A stretch of 64,000 nucleotides of DNA, taken from NCBI GenBank assembly GCA_900049755.1, contig LT160593.1, forward strand, positions 1,144,962-1,208,961, in the 5' to 3' direction. Numbering within the stretch: the first letter of the stretch is position 1; each line of letters opens with the position of its first letter. The stretch is from Corynebacterium provencense. Its GTDB lineage: Bacteria > Actinomycetota > Actinomycetes > Mycobacteriales > Mycobacteriaceae. A program made the position numbers and the translations under genes. This document shows, piece by piece, positions 8,228-17,254 of this stretch. Under the pieces are notes generated by a model. The model did no database searches. It was given only the letters and a program-made list of their open reading frames with translations, and was not told the origin of the DNA.

Positions 8228-9124
8228 ATGGGCGAAAGCACCCAGACCACAGGAACCGGACGCGTCAAGCGCGGGCTGGCCGACATGCTCAAGGGCGGCG
8301 TCATCATGGACGTCGTCACCCCCGATCAGGCGAAGATCGCCGAGGACGCCGGAGCCACCGCCGTGATGGCACTTGAGCGGGTCCCCGCCGACATCCGGGC
8401 GCAGGGCGGGGTCTCCCGTATGTCCGACCCGGACATGATCGAGGGGATCATCGACGCGGTGAGCATCCCCGTCATGGCCAAGGCGCGCATCGGCCATTTC
8501 GTCGAGGCGCAGGTGCTCCAGAGCCTCGGCGTGGACTTCATCGACGAATCCGAGGTCCTCACTCCCGCCGACTACAGCAACCACATCGACAAGTTCGGGT
8601 TCACCGTGCCTTTCGTCTGTGGTGCGACCAATCTCGGTGAGGCCCTGCGGCGCATCAACGAAGGCGCGGCGATGATCCGGTCCAAGGGAGAGGCCGGTAC
8701 CGGGGACGTGTCCAACGCGGTGACGCACATGCGCACCATCCGGGCCGAGATCAACCGCCTGCGGTCCATGGCCCCCGATGAACTGTACGTGGCGGCCAAG
8801 GAGCTGCAGGCACCCTATGAACTCGTGTGTGAGGTGGCCGCTGCAGGTAGACTCCCTGTGGTGCTGTTCACCGCGGGCGGGATCGCCACTCCGGCCGATG
8901 CCGCCATGATGATGCAGCTCGGGGCCGAGGGAGTTTTCGTCGGCTCCGGAATCTTCAAGTCGGGTGACCCGGTCAAGCGCGCGAAGGCGATTGTCCAGGC
9001 CACCCTCAACTACGATGATCCGGCCGAGATCGCCAAGGTCTCACGGGGCCTGGGCGAGGCGATGGTCGGAATCAACGTCGACGAGATTCCGCAGCCGCAC
9101 AGGCTGGCGGAGAGAGGCTGGTAA
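8228..9124 (+). CDS. pdxS: pyridoxal 5'-phosphate synthase, synthase subunit
   Basis: A 298-residue (beta/alpha)8 barrel protein of the PdxS/SNZ family. It condenses ribose 5-phosphate, glyceraldehyde 3-phosphate and ammonia into PLP. Highly conserved segments include [32 protein letters not shown] (schiff-base region), [13 protein letters not shown] and [23 protein letters not shown] at 8228 begins the conserved protein; upstream in-frame codons cover the repeat-rich leader. PdxT, the glutaminase partner, is two genes downstream with tesB between them, the same arrangement as mycobacterial Rv2606c–Rv2605c–Rv2604c. Confidence 0.97.
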   Translation: MGESTQTTGTGRVKRGLADMLKGGVIMDVVTPDQAKIAEDAGATAVMALERVPADIRAQGGVSRMSDPDMIEGIIDAVSIPVMAKARIGHFVEAQVLQSLGVDFIDESEVLTPADYSNHIDKFGFTVPFVCGATNLGEALRRINEGAAMIRSKGEAGTGDVSNAVTHMRTIRAEINRLRSMAPDELYVAAKELQAPYELVCEVAAAGRLPVVLFTAGGIATPADAAMMMQLGAEGVFVGSGIFKSGDPVKRAKAIVQATLNYDDPAEIAKVSRGLGEAMVGINVDEIPQPHRLAERGW

Positions 9125-9127
9125 ACA

Positions 9128-10030
9128 ATGACGTCCACCGAACCGGGACGACGGGACGCACCGACGCAACGGCGTCCCCGGATCACCGATGTGCTCGACC
9201 TGGAGCGCATCGACACCGGGATCTACCGCGGGCAGGTCATACCCTCCGCGTTGAGCCGCACCTTCGGTGGACAGGTGGCGTCCCAGGCTCTCGTGGCCGC
9301 GACCCGCACAGTCGGCCCGGAGTACCGGGTGCACTCGCTCCACGGCTACTTCGTCGGCCCCGGTGACTCGGACCGTCCGATCATCTTCCTCGTGGAGAAC
9401 GTCCGTGACGGCAGGTCCTTCCGGGTCCGGTCGGTCAAGGCCGTGCAGGACGGACGCACACTGTTCCTCATGCAGGCCAGCTTCCACGTCCGTGACGACC
9501 ACGGCCCGGAGCACTCCAACACGATGCGCAAAGTCCCCCGTCCGGAGGACATCGTCCAGGATCTGTCGGACACCCGGCCGTCGACCCGGGCGTTCGCCAA
9601 GGACTGGGAGGACTGGGACATCCGCATCGTGCCCCCGGACCAGTTCGACCACGACCCTTATGCGGCGTCCCAGCAGGTGGTGTGGTTCCGCTCCCGGCTT
9701 CCCCTCCCGGACGACGAGACCTTCCACATCTGCACCCTGGCGTACATGTCCGACATGACCCTGCTGGGATCGGCGACGGTTCCCCACCGCGGTGAGGAGG
9801 TCCAGGAGGCCTCCCTGGACCACGCCATGTGGTTCATGCGGCCGTTCCGCGCCGACGAGTGGCTGCTCTACGACCAGACGTCGCCGTCGGCGCACGGAGG
9901 TCGGGCTTTGACCACGGGCAGGATCTTCAACCAGCAGGGTGACCTGGTCGCTTCGGTGACCCAGGAGGGGCTGACCCGCACCCTTGCTCCGGGCAGGCAG
10001 GCCATGCCTCTCAAGGAGACCGGCCGGTGA
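9128..10030 (+). CDS. tesB: acyl-CoA thioesterase II
   Basis: A 300-residue double-hotdog thioesterase that hydrolyses acyl-CoA. Typical TesB blocks are FGGQVASQALVAA near residue 44, HSLHGYFVGPGD near 72, and the C-terminal HAMWFMRPFRADEWLLYDQ and GRIFNQQGDLVASVTQEG. It begins 3 bases after pdxS and its stop overlaps the pdxT start, so it belongs to the same transcript. A direct role in vitamin B6 synthesis is not known; the grouping is conserved in Actinobacteria. Confidence 0.93.
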   Translation: MTSTEPGRRDAPTQRRPRITDVLDLERIDTGIYRGQVIPSALSRTFGGQVASQALVAATRTVGPEYRVHSLHGYFVGPGDSDRPIIFLVENVRDGRSFRVRSVKAVQDGRTLFLMQASFHVRDDHGPEHSNTMRKVPRPEDIVQDLSDTRPSTRAFAKDWEDWDIRIVPPDQFDHDPYAASQQVVWFRSRLPLPDDETFHICTLAYMSDMTLLGSATVPHRGEEVQEASLDHAMWFMRPFRADEWLLYDQTSPSAHGGRALTTGRIFNQQGDLVASVTQEGLTRTLAPGRQAMPLKETGR

Positions 10031-10815
10031 GGGTGCGGCGGGTCGGTCTGCAGGACGCCACGGGACAGCGGGCCGGAGACCCGGCCGACGCTGCGGAGGT
10101 CACAGGTTCTGCGGTCTCCGCACCGGCCCCGCACACGCTGATCGGTGTCCTGGCGGTGCAGGGAGGGGTCTCCGAGCATGAGCGTGCACTGCGTGGCCTC
10201 GGTGTGGAGACCAGGCTGGTCCGTCGACGCAGCCAGCTCGACGGTCTGGACGGGCTCGTGCTGCCGGGCGGGGAGTCGACGACCATGTCGAAACTGCTGG
10301 AGATCTCCGGAATGATCGGACCACTGCGTGGCCTGCTCGCCGAGGGGTTGCCCGCCTTCGGCACCTGTGCAGGACTGATCATGCTGGGTTCGGAGATCCT
10401 GGACACCCGCGAGGACGCCCTGTGTCTCGGAGCACTGGATGTGTCGGTGCGCCGTAACGCCTTCGGCCGGCAGGTCGATTCCTTCGAGACTGATCTGCAG
10501 GTCACAGGAATCACAGATGTCACTGCCGACCCTGCCGGCACGACCGACCCTGCCGACCTGCCTGCCGCCGTGGCCGGCCGGCCTGCCCCGGTCCATGCGG
10601 TGTTCATCCGGGCTCCGCGGGTCGAGAGGGTGGGAGAGGGGGTCGAGGTCCTGGCACGGGTGGACGACAGAACCGCCGGCGTCTCCGACGGTGCCGTTGT
10701 CGCGGTACGTCAGGGCTCTGTCCTGGGGATCTCCTTCCACCCGGAACTGACCGGGGACACCCGGATGCACCGCCTGTTCCTCGAATCTGTGGCGTCCGGT
10801 CCCGGCTCCGCCTGA
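10027..10815 (+). CDS. pdxT: pyridoxal 5'-phosphate synthase, glutaminase subunit
   Basis: A 262-residue class I glutamine amidotransferase that supplies ammonia to PdxS. The triad regions are visible: nucleophile Cys in [10 protein letters not shown], and His and Glu in SFHPELTGD. The oxyanion strand [13 protein letters not shown] is also intact. Compared with usual PdxT (about 190-200 residues), this one has an N-terminal extension of about 36 residues before [14 protein letters not shown], and a Thr/Ala/Asp/Pro-rich insertion after [14 protein letters not shown] at 10027 overlaps the tesB stop; a start nearer LIGVLAVQ would need a non-standard choice in this stretch. Confidence 0.93.
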   Translation: MRVRRVGLQDATGQRAGDPADAAEVTGSAVSAPAPHTLIGVLAVQGGVSEHERALRGLGVETRLVRRRSQLDGLDGLVLPGGESTTMSKLLEISGMIGPLRGLLAEGLPAFGTCAGLIMLGSEILDTREDALCLGALDVSVRRNAFGRQVDSFETDLQVTGITDVTADPAGTTDPADLPAAVAGRPAPVHAVFIRAPRVERVGEGVEVLARVDDRTAGVSDGAVVAVRQGSVLGISFHPELTGDTRMHRLFLESVASGPGSA

Positions 10816-10931
10816 CCCTGTGGAAGGGTGTGCGGTGCACGGGTGGAATACCGTCACCTGTCGACGGGAAACAGGCGGGGGTGGACTACGATGGTGACGA
10901 CAGAAATCGACCGAGGAAGAGCAGGTATCCG

Positions 10932-11687
10932 ATGAGCGGCCACTCGAAATGGGCGACGACCAAGCACAAGAAGGCTGCGAACGACGCCAAACGCGGCAAG
11001 GAGTTCGCGAAGCTGATCAAGAACATCGAGGTCGCAGCCCGGACCGGTGGTGGTGATCCGTCGGCCAACCCGACGTTGGACGACATGATCAAGAAGGCCA
11101 AGAAGGCCTCCGTGCCCAACGACAACATCGAGCGCGCCCGCAAGCGTGGCTCCGGTGAAGAGGCCGGCGGCTCAGACTGGGAGACCATCGTCTACGAGGG
11201 TTACGGACCCAACGGTGTGGCCATGCTCATCGAGTGCCTGACGGACAACCGCAACCGTGCGACGACGGATGTGCGCACCGCGATGAACAAGAACGGGGGC
11301 AACATGGCGGACGCCGGATCGGTGTCCTACATGTTTAACCGCAAGGGTGTCATCATCCTGGACAAGGGCGACAACACCGAGGACGACCTTCTGATGGCGG
11401 TCCTCGATGCCGGCGCCGAGGAGGTCAACGACCTCGGTGACAAGTTCGAGGTGGTCTGCGACCTCGCCGACCTCAGCACCGTGCGAGCTGCACTGACCGA
11501 GGCCGGCATCGACTACGATTCCGCGGACCCGGACTACCGGGCCGAGGTCGAGGTGCCCCTGGACGCCGACGGTGCGAGGAAGATCCTCCGCCTGATTGAC
11601 GCGCTGGAGGAATCGGACGACGTCCAGGACGTCTACACCAACATGGACGTTTCTGACGAGGTCCTCGCAGAACTCGACGCGGAGTGA
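10932..11687 (+). CDS. yebC: YebC/PmpR family protein
   Basis: A 251-residue member of the YebC/TACO1 family, beginning with the hallmark [18 protein letters not shown]. The body contains [15 protein letters not shown] and [27 protein letters not shown] segments. The family has been described both as DNA-binding regulators and, more recently, as translation factors helping ribosomes on difficult motifs. ATG at 10932 follows GAGGAAGAGCAGG, a strong ribosome site. A TACGAT -10-like box lies about 45 bases upstream. It precedes ruvCAB with one opposing gene between, a common arrangement. Confidence 0.96.
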   Translation: MSGHSKWATTKHKKAANDAKRGKEFAKLIKNIEVAARTGGGDPSANPTLDDMIKKAKKASVPNDNIERARKRGSGEEAGGSDWETIVYEGYGPNGVAMLIECLTDNRNRATTDVRTAMNKNGGNMADAGSVSYMFNRKGVIILDKGDNTEDDLLMAVLDAGAEEVNDLGDKFEVVCDLADLSTVRAALTEAGIDYDSADPDYRAEVEVPLDADGARKILRLIDALEESDDVQDVYTNMDVSDEVLAELDAE

Positions 11688-11700
11688 CCAGAGCGACTTA

Positions 11701-11732
11701 GTCCCGGGGTCGGCACGGGAATGGCCCGGGAC
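11701..11732. terminator. hairpin between convergent yebC and the DUF3817 gene
   Basis: GTCCCGGG (11701-11708) pairs perfectly with CCCGGGAC (11725-11732) around a 16-base loop. The site lies between two convergent genes, where a bidirectional terminator is expected. No T-run follows, as is usual in high-GC Actinobacteria. Confidence 0.45.
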
Positions 11733-11765
11733 CGGCACGGAACTGCCCCGGGGTCAGGGGGCCTC

Positions 11766-12188
11766 TCAGCCGAAAGGCCCGCCGATGACGAGCATGACAG
11801 CGAAGATGACGAGGACGCCGCCTCCGAGAACTCCTGCGGCGAGCCGAGGGTGACCGGTCAGCGGTGCGGTCAGGGGGTTGTCCGCACGCCAGTCACCGTC
11901 GAGGGCACCGGCCTTCGCCGAGGAGCGTTCGAACGGGACGGTGCAGAACGGCAGGACGGCACTGGCCAGACCGACGAGACCGCGCAGCGGTGACCAGCGG
12001 TTGTTCGCCCACACGAGGACCGTCAGGACAATGAAGCTGATGAAGGCCAGGCCGTGGACAGGGCCGGCGATCTTCACCCCGACTTCGGTGACGTCGAAAG
12101 CGTACTTGAGGAGCATGCCGAAAATGAGGAGTGCCCAGGTCACGGCCTCGATGTCGGCGACGATGCGGTAGATCTTCTGTGGTTTCAT
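11766..12188 (-). CDS. DUF3817-like integral membrane protein
   Basis: A 140-residue protein with four predicted hydrophobic segments: about 13-30, 41-58, 66-85 and 117-136. The pattern EAVTWALLIFGMLLKY and GPVHGLAFISFIV fits the DUF3817 family of small actinobacterial membrane proteins. The function is unknown. It is the only minus-strand gene among its neighbours, lying between yebC and ruvC, with the ATG at 12186-12188. Confidence 0.8.
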   Translation of the reverse strand: MKPQKIYRIVADIEAVTWALLIFGMLLKYAFDVTEVGVKIAGPVHGLAFISFIVLTVLVWANNRWSPLRGLVGLASAVLPFCTVPFERSSAKAGALDGDWRADNPLTAPLTGHPRLAAGVLGGGVLVIFAVMLVIGGPFG

Positions 12189-12274
12189 CGGGACATGATC
12201 CTACCCGAGGACCCTGAGGAGTCCACCGGCCCTGTAAGTGACGTTCACCTCACGGGGATATCGCACACCTGTGC

Positions 12275-12280
12275 TATGAT
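12275..12280 (+). promoter_or_regulatory. ruvC -10 box with extended TGC
   Basis: TATGAT preceded by TGC forms an extended -10 element. It lies about 35 bases before the ruvC ATG. No clear -35 is seen. It would drive the ruvCAB operon. Confidence 0.55.
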
Positions 12281-12316
12281 CGCCGGCGGTGGTGCAACGG
12301 TACGGAAGTGGAGATC

Positions 12317-12895
12317 ATGGTGGCTGAACTGCAGGGACTGCGGGTGATGGGCATAGACCCGGGCCTTACCCGCTGCGGGCTGTCGGTGGTTCAGGGCGGT
12401 CACGGCCGGTCGGTGCTGCCGGTGGCGGTCGGTGTGGTCCGTACCCCGCATGATGCTCCGTTGTCGGTCCGGTTGCTCAGGTTGTCCTCCGCCGTCGAGG
12501 AGTGGATGGACGACTACCGCCCGGATGTCGTGGCGATTGAGCGGGTCTTCGAACGTGGCAACGTCTCCACCGTGATGAACACCGCCCACGCTGTCGGTGT
12601 CCTCATGCTCGCGGCTGCCCGACGTGGCCTGGAGGTGCACCAGTACACTCCCAGCGAGGCGAAGAAGGCCCTGACCGGGAACGGTCGCGCAGACAAGCGC
12701 CAGATCACCAGCATGGTCACGCGGATCCTGGGGCTCGCTGAACCTCCGAAGCCTGCGGACGCCGCCGATGCCCTCGCCCTCGCGGTCTGCCACTGCTGGC
12801 GTGCCCCGTTCATCGCGCGCACCGCAGAACTTGGACAGGCTTCCCGGGTGTGCGGCGGGACAACACCTGAAAAGACGAGGAGTGGACGTCGTTGA
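12317..12895 (+). CDS. ruvC: Holliday junction resolvase RuvC
   Basis: A 192-residue RNase H-fold endonuclease that cuts Holliday junctions. The four acidic metal ligands are in the expected places: Asp in MGIDPGL near the start, Glu in VAIERVF, and the paired Asp in [11 protein letters not shown] near the end. The ATG at 12317 is preferred; GTG at 12308 or 12320 are alternatives. The stop overlaps the ruvA start by two bases, giving a ruvCAB operon. Confidence 0.95.
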   Translation: MVAELQGLRVMGIDPGLTRCGLSVVQGGHGRSVLPVAVGVVRTPHDAPLSVRLLRLSSAVEEWMDDYRPDVVAIERVFERGNVSTVMNTAHAVGVLMLAAARRGLEVHQYTPSEAKKALTGNGRADKRQITSMVTRILGLAEPPKPADAADALALAVCHCWRAPFIARTAELGQASRVCGGTTPEKTRSGRR

Positions 12896-13512
12896 TCGCA
12901 TCCCTGCACGGAACGGTGCTCGACAAGGGAACGGACCACGTGGTCATTGAATGCGCGGGGGTCGGCTACCTGTGCCAGGCAACGGCACGGACCCTGGCGG
13001 GTCTTCCCAGAGGGGAGACGGTCAGGGTACTGACCTCCATGGTGGTCAGGGAGGATTCCCAGACCCTGTACGCCTTTCCGGACGCTGCGAGCAGGGAACT
13101 GTTCACCCTGGTGCAGAGTGTGTCCGGCGTCGGTGCGAGGATGGCGATGGCCCTGCTGTCCGTGCTCACCCCGGTGGAGATCGCTGCAGCCGTCGCGGAG
13201 GGTGACGTGAAGACCCTCCAGCGGGCTCCGGGGGTGGGCAAACGTCTCGCCGAACGCATGGCGGTGGACCTGAAGGGCAAACTGGACGCCTATGCCGGAC
13301 CTGCGGTACCCCGCAGGGAGACCCCGGCTGTCGCGGAGGGGATCGACCCGGTGGTCCGGGACCGGGTTGTCGAGGCACTGTCGGGGCTCGGTTTCCCGGA
13401 GGAGCGGTCATCGGAGGTGGTCGCTGCCATGGCAGACGAGGATCCGGGGGCGGCGTCCGACGCCTCGGCCCTTCTGCGGGGCGCACTGGCCCGGCTCGGG
13501 CGAGAACAGTAG
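12892..13512 (+). CDS. ruvA: Holliday junction branch migration protein RuvA
   Basis: A 206-residue protein that binds the four-way junction and loads RuvB. The N-terminal OB-fold begins [13 protein letters not shown]. Two helix-hairpin-helix motifs are visible as [13 protein letters not shown] and [20 protein letters not shown]. The C-terminal RuvB-contact domain (about 150-206) includes [15 protein letters not shown]. The start is TTG at 12892, fixed by the overlap with ruvC and by the conserved first residues. Confidence 0.95.
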   Translation: MIASLHGTVLDKGTDHVVIECAGVGYLCQATARTLAGLPRGETVRVLTSMVVREDSQTLYAFPDAASRELFTLVQSVSGVGARMAMALLSVLTPVEIAAAVAEGDVKTLQRAPGVGKRLAERMAVDLKGKLDAYAGPAVPRRETPAVAEGIDPVVRDRVVEALSGLGFPEERSSEVVAAMADEDPGAASDASALLRGALARLGREQ

Positions 13513-13527
13513 CGGAAGGAGACGGGC

Positions 13528-14601
13528 ATGGGAGACATCGAGAGGACCGAGTTCGATCTCGGAGGGATGTCAGCTGGTGGCGTCCCCCCGTCGGGTGCGG
13601 GGCCGAACGCTGACCTGTCGGCTGCGCAGCTGCCGGATGACGGGGACGCCGAACTGTCGTTGCGTCCCCGGTCGCTCGGGGAGTTCATCGGTCAACCCAA
13701 GGTCCGCAGTCAGCTTGACCTGGTGCTCGGCGGTGCCCGTTCCCGTGGAGTCGTCCCTGACCATGTCCTGTTGGCGGGACCGCCGGGTCTGGGCAAGACC
13801 ACCATGGCGATGATCATCGCCCAGGAGCTCGGTACCGCGTTGCGGATGACCTCCGGCCCTGCCCTGGAGCGCGCGGGGGACCTGGCCGCGATGCTGTCGA
13901 ACCTCATGGAGGGCGATGTCCTGTTCATCGACGAGATCCACCGGATGGCACGTCCGGCCGAAGAAATGCTCTACATGGCGATGGAGGATTTCCGGATCGA
14001 CGTGATCGTCGGCAAGGGTCCGGGGGCGACGTCCATCCCCATCGAGCTTCCCCCGTTCACCCTCGTCGGCGCGACGACCAGGGCGGGAATGCTCACCGGG
14101 CCGCTGCGGGACAGGTTCGGTTTCACCGCGCAGATGGAGTTCTACGGGACCGCCGACCTGACCAGGGTCGTCACCCGTGCCGCCCGTATCCTCGACGTCG
14201 ATATCACCGCGGACGCCGCGGCCGAGATCGCCTCACGGTCCCGGGGAACGCCTCGCATCGCCAACAGGCTGCTGCGACGGGTCCGGGACTACGCCGACGT
14301 GCGTTCTGACGGCAGGATCACGGTGGAAGTCGCCAGGGCTGCCCTGGTGGTCTTCGACGTCGACGAGCTGGGTCTGGACCGGCTGGACCGGGCGGTGCTC
14401 GATTCCCTGGTGCGTGTCCACGGTGGAGGACCTGTCGGGGTGAACACCCTGGCCGTGGCGGTGGGGGAGGAACCGTCCACCGTCGAGGAGGTGTGCGAGC
14501 CCTACCTTGTGCGTGCCGGCATGGTCGCCAGGACCGCCCGTGGACGGATCGCCACTCCAGCGGCGTGGCGTCATCTCGGGCTGGAACCGCCGACCCCGTA
14601 G
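13528..14601 (+). CDS. ruvB: Holliday junction branch migration ATPase RuvB
   Basis: A 357-residue AAA+ motor. Walker A is GPPGLGKTT (about 88-96), Walker B is LFIDEIHR, sensor 1 is GATTRAG, and the arginine-finger region is GPLRDRFGF. The C-terminal winged helix includes [19 protein letters not shown] at 13528 lies 15 bases after ruvA behind GGAAGGAG. It completes the RuvABC set in this window. Confidence 0.97.
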   Translation: MGDIERTEFDLGGMSAGGVPPSGAGPNADLSAAQLPDDGDAELSLRPRSLGEFIGQPKVRSQLDLVLGGARSRGVVPDHVLLAGPPGLGKTTMAMIIAQELGTALRMTSGPALERAGDLAAMLSNLMEGDVLFIDEIHRMARPAEEMLYMAMEDFRIDVIVGKGPGATSIPIELPPFTLVGATTRAGMLTGPLRDRFGFTAQMEFYGTADLTRVVTRAARILDVDITADAAAEIASRSRGTPRIANRLLRRVRDYADVRSDGRITVEVARAALVVFDVDELGLDRLDRAVLDSLVRVHGGGPVGVNTLAVAVGEEPSTVEEVCEPYLVRAGMVARTARGRIATPAAWRHLGLEPPTP

Positions 14602-14698
14602 TCGTCCGGCGGGAAAACCTGCCCCGGCCGCGTCGCGTCAGTGAACGGCGTGAACCCTGTCTGCGGGCCTCCGGCGGGTCTGTGGCAGACTGGCCCGC

Positions 14699-15211
14699 AT
14701 GGAATTCATTCTTCTCATACTCGTCGTCCTCGTCTTCCTGGGCCTGCCGCTGCTGCAGATGAGGAAGCAGTCCCGGCAGATCGGGGAGATACGGTCCTTC
14801 CAGTCCAGTCTGACCCCCGGCATGGTCGTCCAGCTGACCTCCGGGCTTCACGGACGGATTGTCTCGGTCGGTGAGACCACCGTGGACATCGAGGTCTCAC
14901 CCGGGATCGTCACCACCTGGGAGAGGGCCGCAGTCCTCAAGCTCGTCGACGCCGTGGACCCCGGAACAGCTGAAGCCGACCACCTCACCGGCGCCGCCGA
15001 CTTCGACGGTGGAGTGGGCCGGGTCCCCGACGACCTGTCCTCACTCGACACCGGCACCGCCACAGGAGCCGCAGGTTCCGGCACCGGCGACCGTGGTGAC
15101 TCCGCCGACAGTGACCGGGGCACGGGCAACACAGACGGGACTGACGGCTCGCACGGGGGCGGGACGGGCGGCAACCACGGCGACGACGAGGACAACGACA
15201 ACCGGCGTTGA
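14699..15211 (+). CDS. yajC: YajC family Sec translocase accessory subunit
   Basis: A 170-residue protein with one N-terminal membrane helix (MEFILLILVVLVFLGLPLL). The YajC domain follows, including MRKQSRQIGEI, PGMVVQLTSGLHGRIVSV and VDIEVSPGIVTTWERAAV. From about residue 90 the tail is long, acidic and Gly/Thr/Asp rich, ending HGDDEDNDNRR; such tails vary between species. YajC associates with SecD and SecF, encoded just downstream. CAGACT (about 14687-14692) lies close to the ATG and could be a -10 for a short-leader transcript. Confidence 0.92.
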   Translation: MEFILLILVVLVFLGLPLLQMRKQSRQIGEIRSFQSSLTPGMVVQLTSGLHGRIVSVGETTVDIEVSPGIVTTWERAAVLKLVDAVDPGTAEADHLTGAADFDGGVGRVPDDLSSLDTGTATGAAGSGTGDRGDSADSDRGTGNTDGTDGSHGGGTGGNHGDDEDNDNRR

Positions 15212-15258
15212 CCCCGCCACCGGGGGACCGGCTGTGGTCTCCTGCCAGGATGAGGGTC

Positions 15259-15264
15259 TAAACT
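15259..15264 (+). promoter_or_regulatory. possible secD -10 box
   Basis: TAAACT fits TAnnnT and lies about 80 bases before the secD GTG. AGGAG occurs about 12 bases before that start as the ribosome site. Confidence 0.45.
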
Positions 15265-15346
15265 CTCCGGGGTTGCCCGTACTTCACCACCGGTGGCGTG
15301 CGCGGCCTCGTGTCCGCAGTCCTCTCGAACCCCAGGAGAAACAAGC

Positions 15347-17254
15347 GTGAGCTCAACGGGTGCAGCAGCCGCCAGGGCGAGGAAGTGGCCCGTCAAGGCA
15401 CTGTTCTTCTTCCTCGCCCTCGTGGTCGTCATCTACAGTCTGGTCTTCTTCACCGGAGACAGGAAAGCCGAACCGAAACTCGGCATCGACCTGCAGGGCG
15501 GCACCCGAGTCACGCTGGTGCCCCAGGGTGGCAACCCCTCCGACTCCCAGCTGGAGCAGGCCCGTCGGATCCTGGAGAACCGTGTCAACGGCATGGGGGT
15601 CTCCGGGGCCCAGGTCGTCACCGACGGCGACACCCTGGTCATCACTGTCCCGGGGGAGGACTCCTCCCAGGCACGCTCCCTCGGCCAGACCTCCCAGCTG
15701 CTGTTCCGCCCGGTGGGTACCGGAAGCAACCCCGACGACAAGCTTTTCGGAACCCTCACCGACATGGCGAACCGCTGGGTGGAGAACGGTATCCTCACCG
15801 TTGACGAGGCGAACACCCACCTGTCGGACGCGACAACGAATCTCAAGGGCGCGCAGGGGATCACCGTCCCGGACAAGGCACCCACCGTCACCGTGAAGGC
15901 ACCCGAGCCTCCGGCGAACTCCATCGAGGAGACCGACCGTCGCAACGAGATGGTCGAGGTGCTGAAGACCGACCGGCAGTCCACCGACCCGAACACCCAG
16001 AACTCCGCTGCCCTCCTGCTGGCCTGTGACGCCCCCGACGATCCTCTGGCCGGCGCCGACGACCCCGCGAAGCCGCTGGTGACGTGCAGCGACGACGGAA
16101 GCCCGATGCTGCTCGACCCGGCTCCGCTGCTCCAAGGTGAGACCGACGGCCCAGATGCCCGTCGCCTGACCGGTGACATGATCGACCCGAACTCCAACAT
16201 CTTCGGCGGGCTGGACAGCCAGACCAACCAGATGGTCGTGACCTTCGGGTTCAAGCAGGGGGCCTCCACCCCCGGCAGTGAGACCTGGGCGGACCTGACG
16301 ACCCAGTACATGGGCAGCCAGATCGCGATCACCCTGGACAGCCGGGTGATCTCCGCTCCGACGATCCAGAGCCCCACCCCGGTCGGTCAGGGGACCCAGA
16401 TCACCGGTGACTTCACCGAGCAGGAAGCCAGAGACCTCGCCAACAACCTGAAGTACGGTGCACTCCCGTTGAGCTTCACCGGTGAGAACGGGGAGAAGGG
16501 CGGCACCGCCGAGACCATCTCCGCGACGATGGGCTCGGCGTCCCTGAAGGCCGGTCTCATCGCCGGTGCCATCGGCCTGGCCATCGTGGCGGTCTACGCC
16601 CTGGCCTACTACCGGGGTCTCGGCATCATCGCCCTGCTGTCCCTGGTGACCTCGGGCATCCTGATCTACGGCGGTCTGGTGCTGCTGGGTCGTTGGATCA
16701 ACTACAGTCTCGATCTCGCCGGTGTCGCCGGTCTGATCATCGGTATCGGTACAACGGCGGACTCTTTCGTCGTCTACTTCGAGAGGATCAAGGACGAGAT
16801 CCACAGGGGTTCGACCTTCCGTTCCGCTGCGCCGCGAGCGTGGAAGCGGGCACGTGCGACGATCATCACCGGTAACGTGGTGTCCCTCGTGGCGTCCCTG
16901 GTGCTCTACTTCGTCGCTGTCGGCAACGTCAAGGGCTTCGCCTTCACTCTCGGACTGACCACGGTGTTCGACGTGGTCATCGCCTTCCTCGTCACTGCTC
17001 CGCTGGTGATCCTGGTCTCCCGCAGGGAGGCTTTCGCCAGCCCCCGCCTCAACGGACTGCATTCCGCGTTCCGTGCCGCGGAGAGGCGCAGGGCCCGTGA
17101 GAGTGCAGCTGCCACGGTCTCGTCTGACGGGCAGAAGGACACGCCCGTCACCGACGGGCAGAAGGACACGCCCGTCACCGACGGGCAGAACGACACGGGG
17201 GGCGCCGACACCCCTGCCACGGACAAGGACGCCACCACCGGAGAGGAGAAGTGA
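15347..17254 (+). CDS. secD: protein translocase subunit SecD
   Basis: A 635-residue RND-type membrane protein that uses the proton gradient to pull secreted proteins across the membrane. The first helix is near residues 13-31. The large extracellular P1 domain starts at LGIDLQGGTRVTLVP and includes ARRILENRVNGMGVSGAQV. The five C-terminal helices begin at about 395 and contain LSLVTSGILIYGGLV, GIGTTADSFVVYFERIKDE and TTVFDVVIAFLV. GTG at 15347 fits the ribosome site. The C-terminus has repeats of DGQKDTPVT (bases 17126-17196). The stop overlaps the secF start. Confidence 0.95.
   Translation: MSSTGAAAARARKWPVKALFFFLALVVVIYSLVFFTGDRKAEPKLGIDLQGGTRVTLVPQGGNPSDSQLEQARRILENRVNGMGVSGAQVVTDGDTLVITVPGEDSSQARSLGQTSQLLFRPVGTGSNPDDKLFGTLTDMANRWVENGILTVDEANTHLSDATTNLKGAQGITVPDKAPTVTVKAPEPPANSIEETDRRNEMVEVLKTDRQSTDPNTQNSAALLLACDAPDDPLAGADDPAKPLVTCSDDGSPMLLDPAPLLQGETDGPDARRLTGDMIDPNSNIFGGLDSQTNQMVVTFGFKQGASTPGSETWADLTTQYMGSQIAITLDSRVISAPTIQSPTPVGQGTQITGDFTEQEARDLANNLKYGALPLSFTGENGEKGGTAETISATMGSASLKAGLIAGAIGLAIVAVYALAYYRGLGIIALLSLVTSGILIYGGLVLLGRWINYSLDLAGVAGLIIGIGTTADSFVVYFERIKDEIHRGSTFRSAAPRAWKRARATIITGNVVSLVASLVLYFVAVGNVKGFAFTLGLTTVFDVVIAFLVTAPLVILVSRREAFASPRLNGLHSAFRAAERRRARESAAATVSSDGQKDTPVTDGQKDTPVTDGQNDTGGADTPATDKDATTGEEK
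17126..17196. repeat. 27-bp in-frame tandem repeat in the secD 3' end
   Basis: Two identical 27-base units (17126-17152, 17153-17179) and a partial third encode DGQKDTPVT DGQKDTPVT DGQNDT. The frame is kept. This lies in the cytoplasmic tail, outside the conserved SecD core. Confidence 0.85.

Noticed and set aside
9128..10030. Thioesterase between pdxS and pdxT as a novel B6 pathway step
   Set aside because: The same order is found in mycobacteria, and no functional link is known; it is a conserved arrangement.
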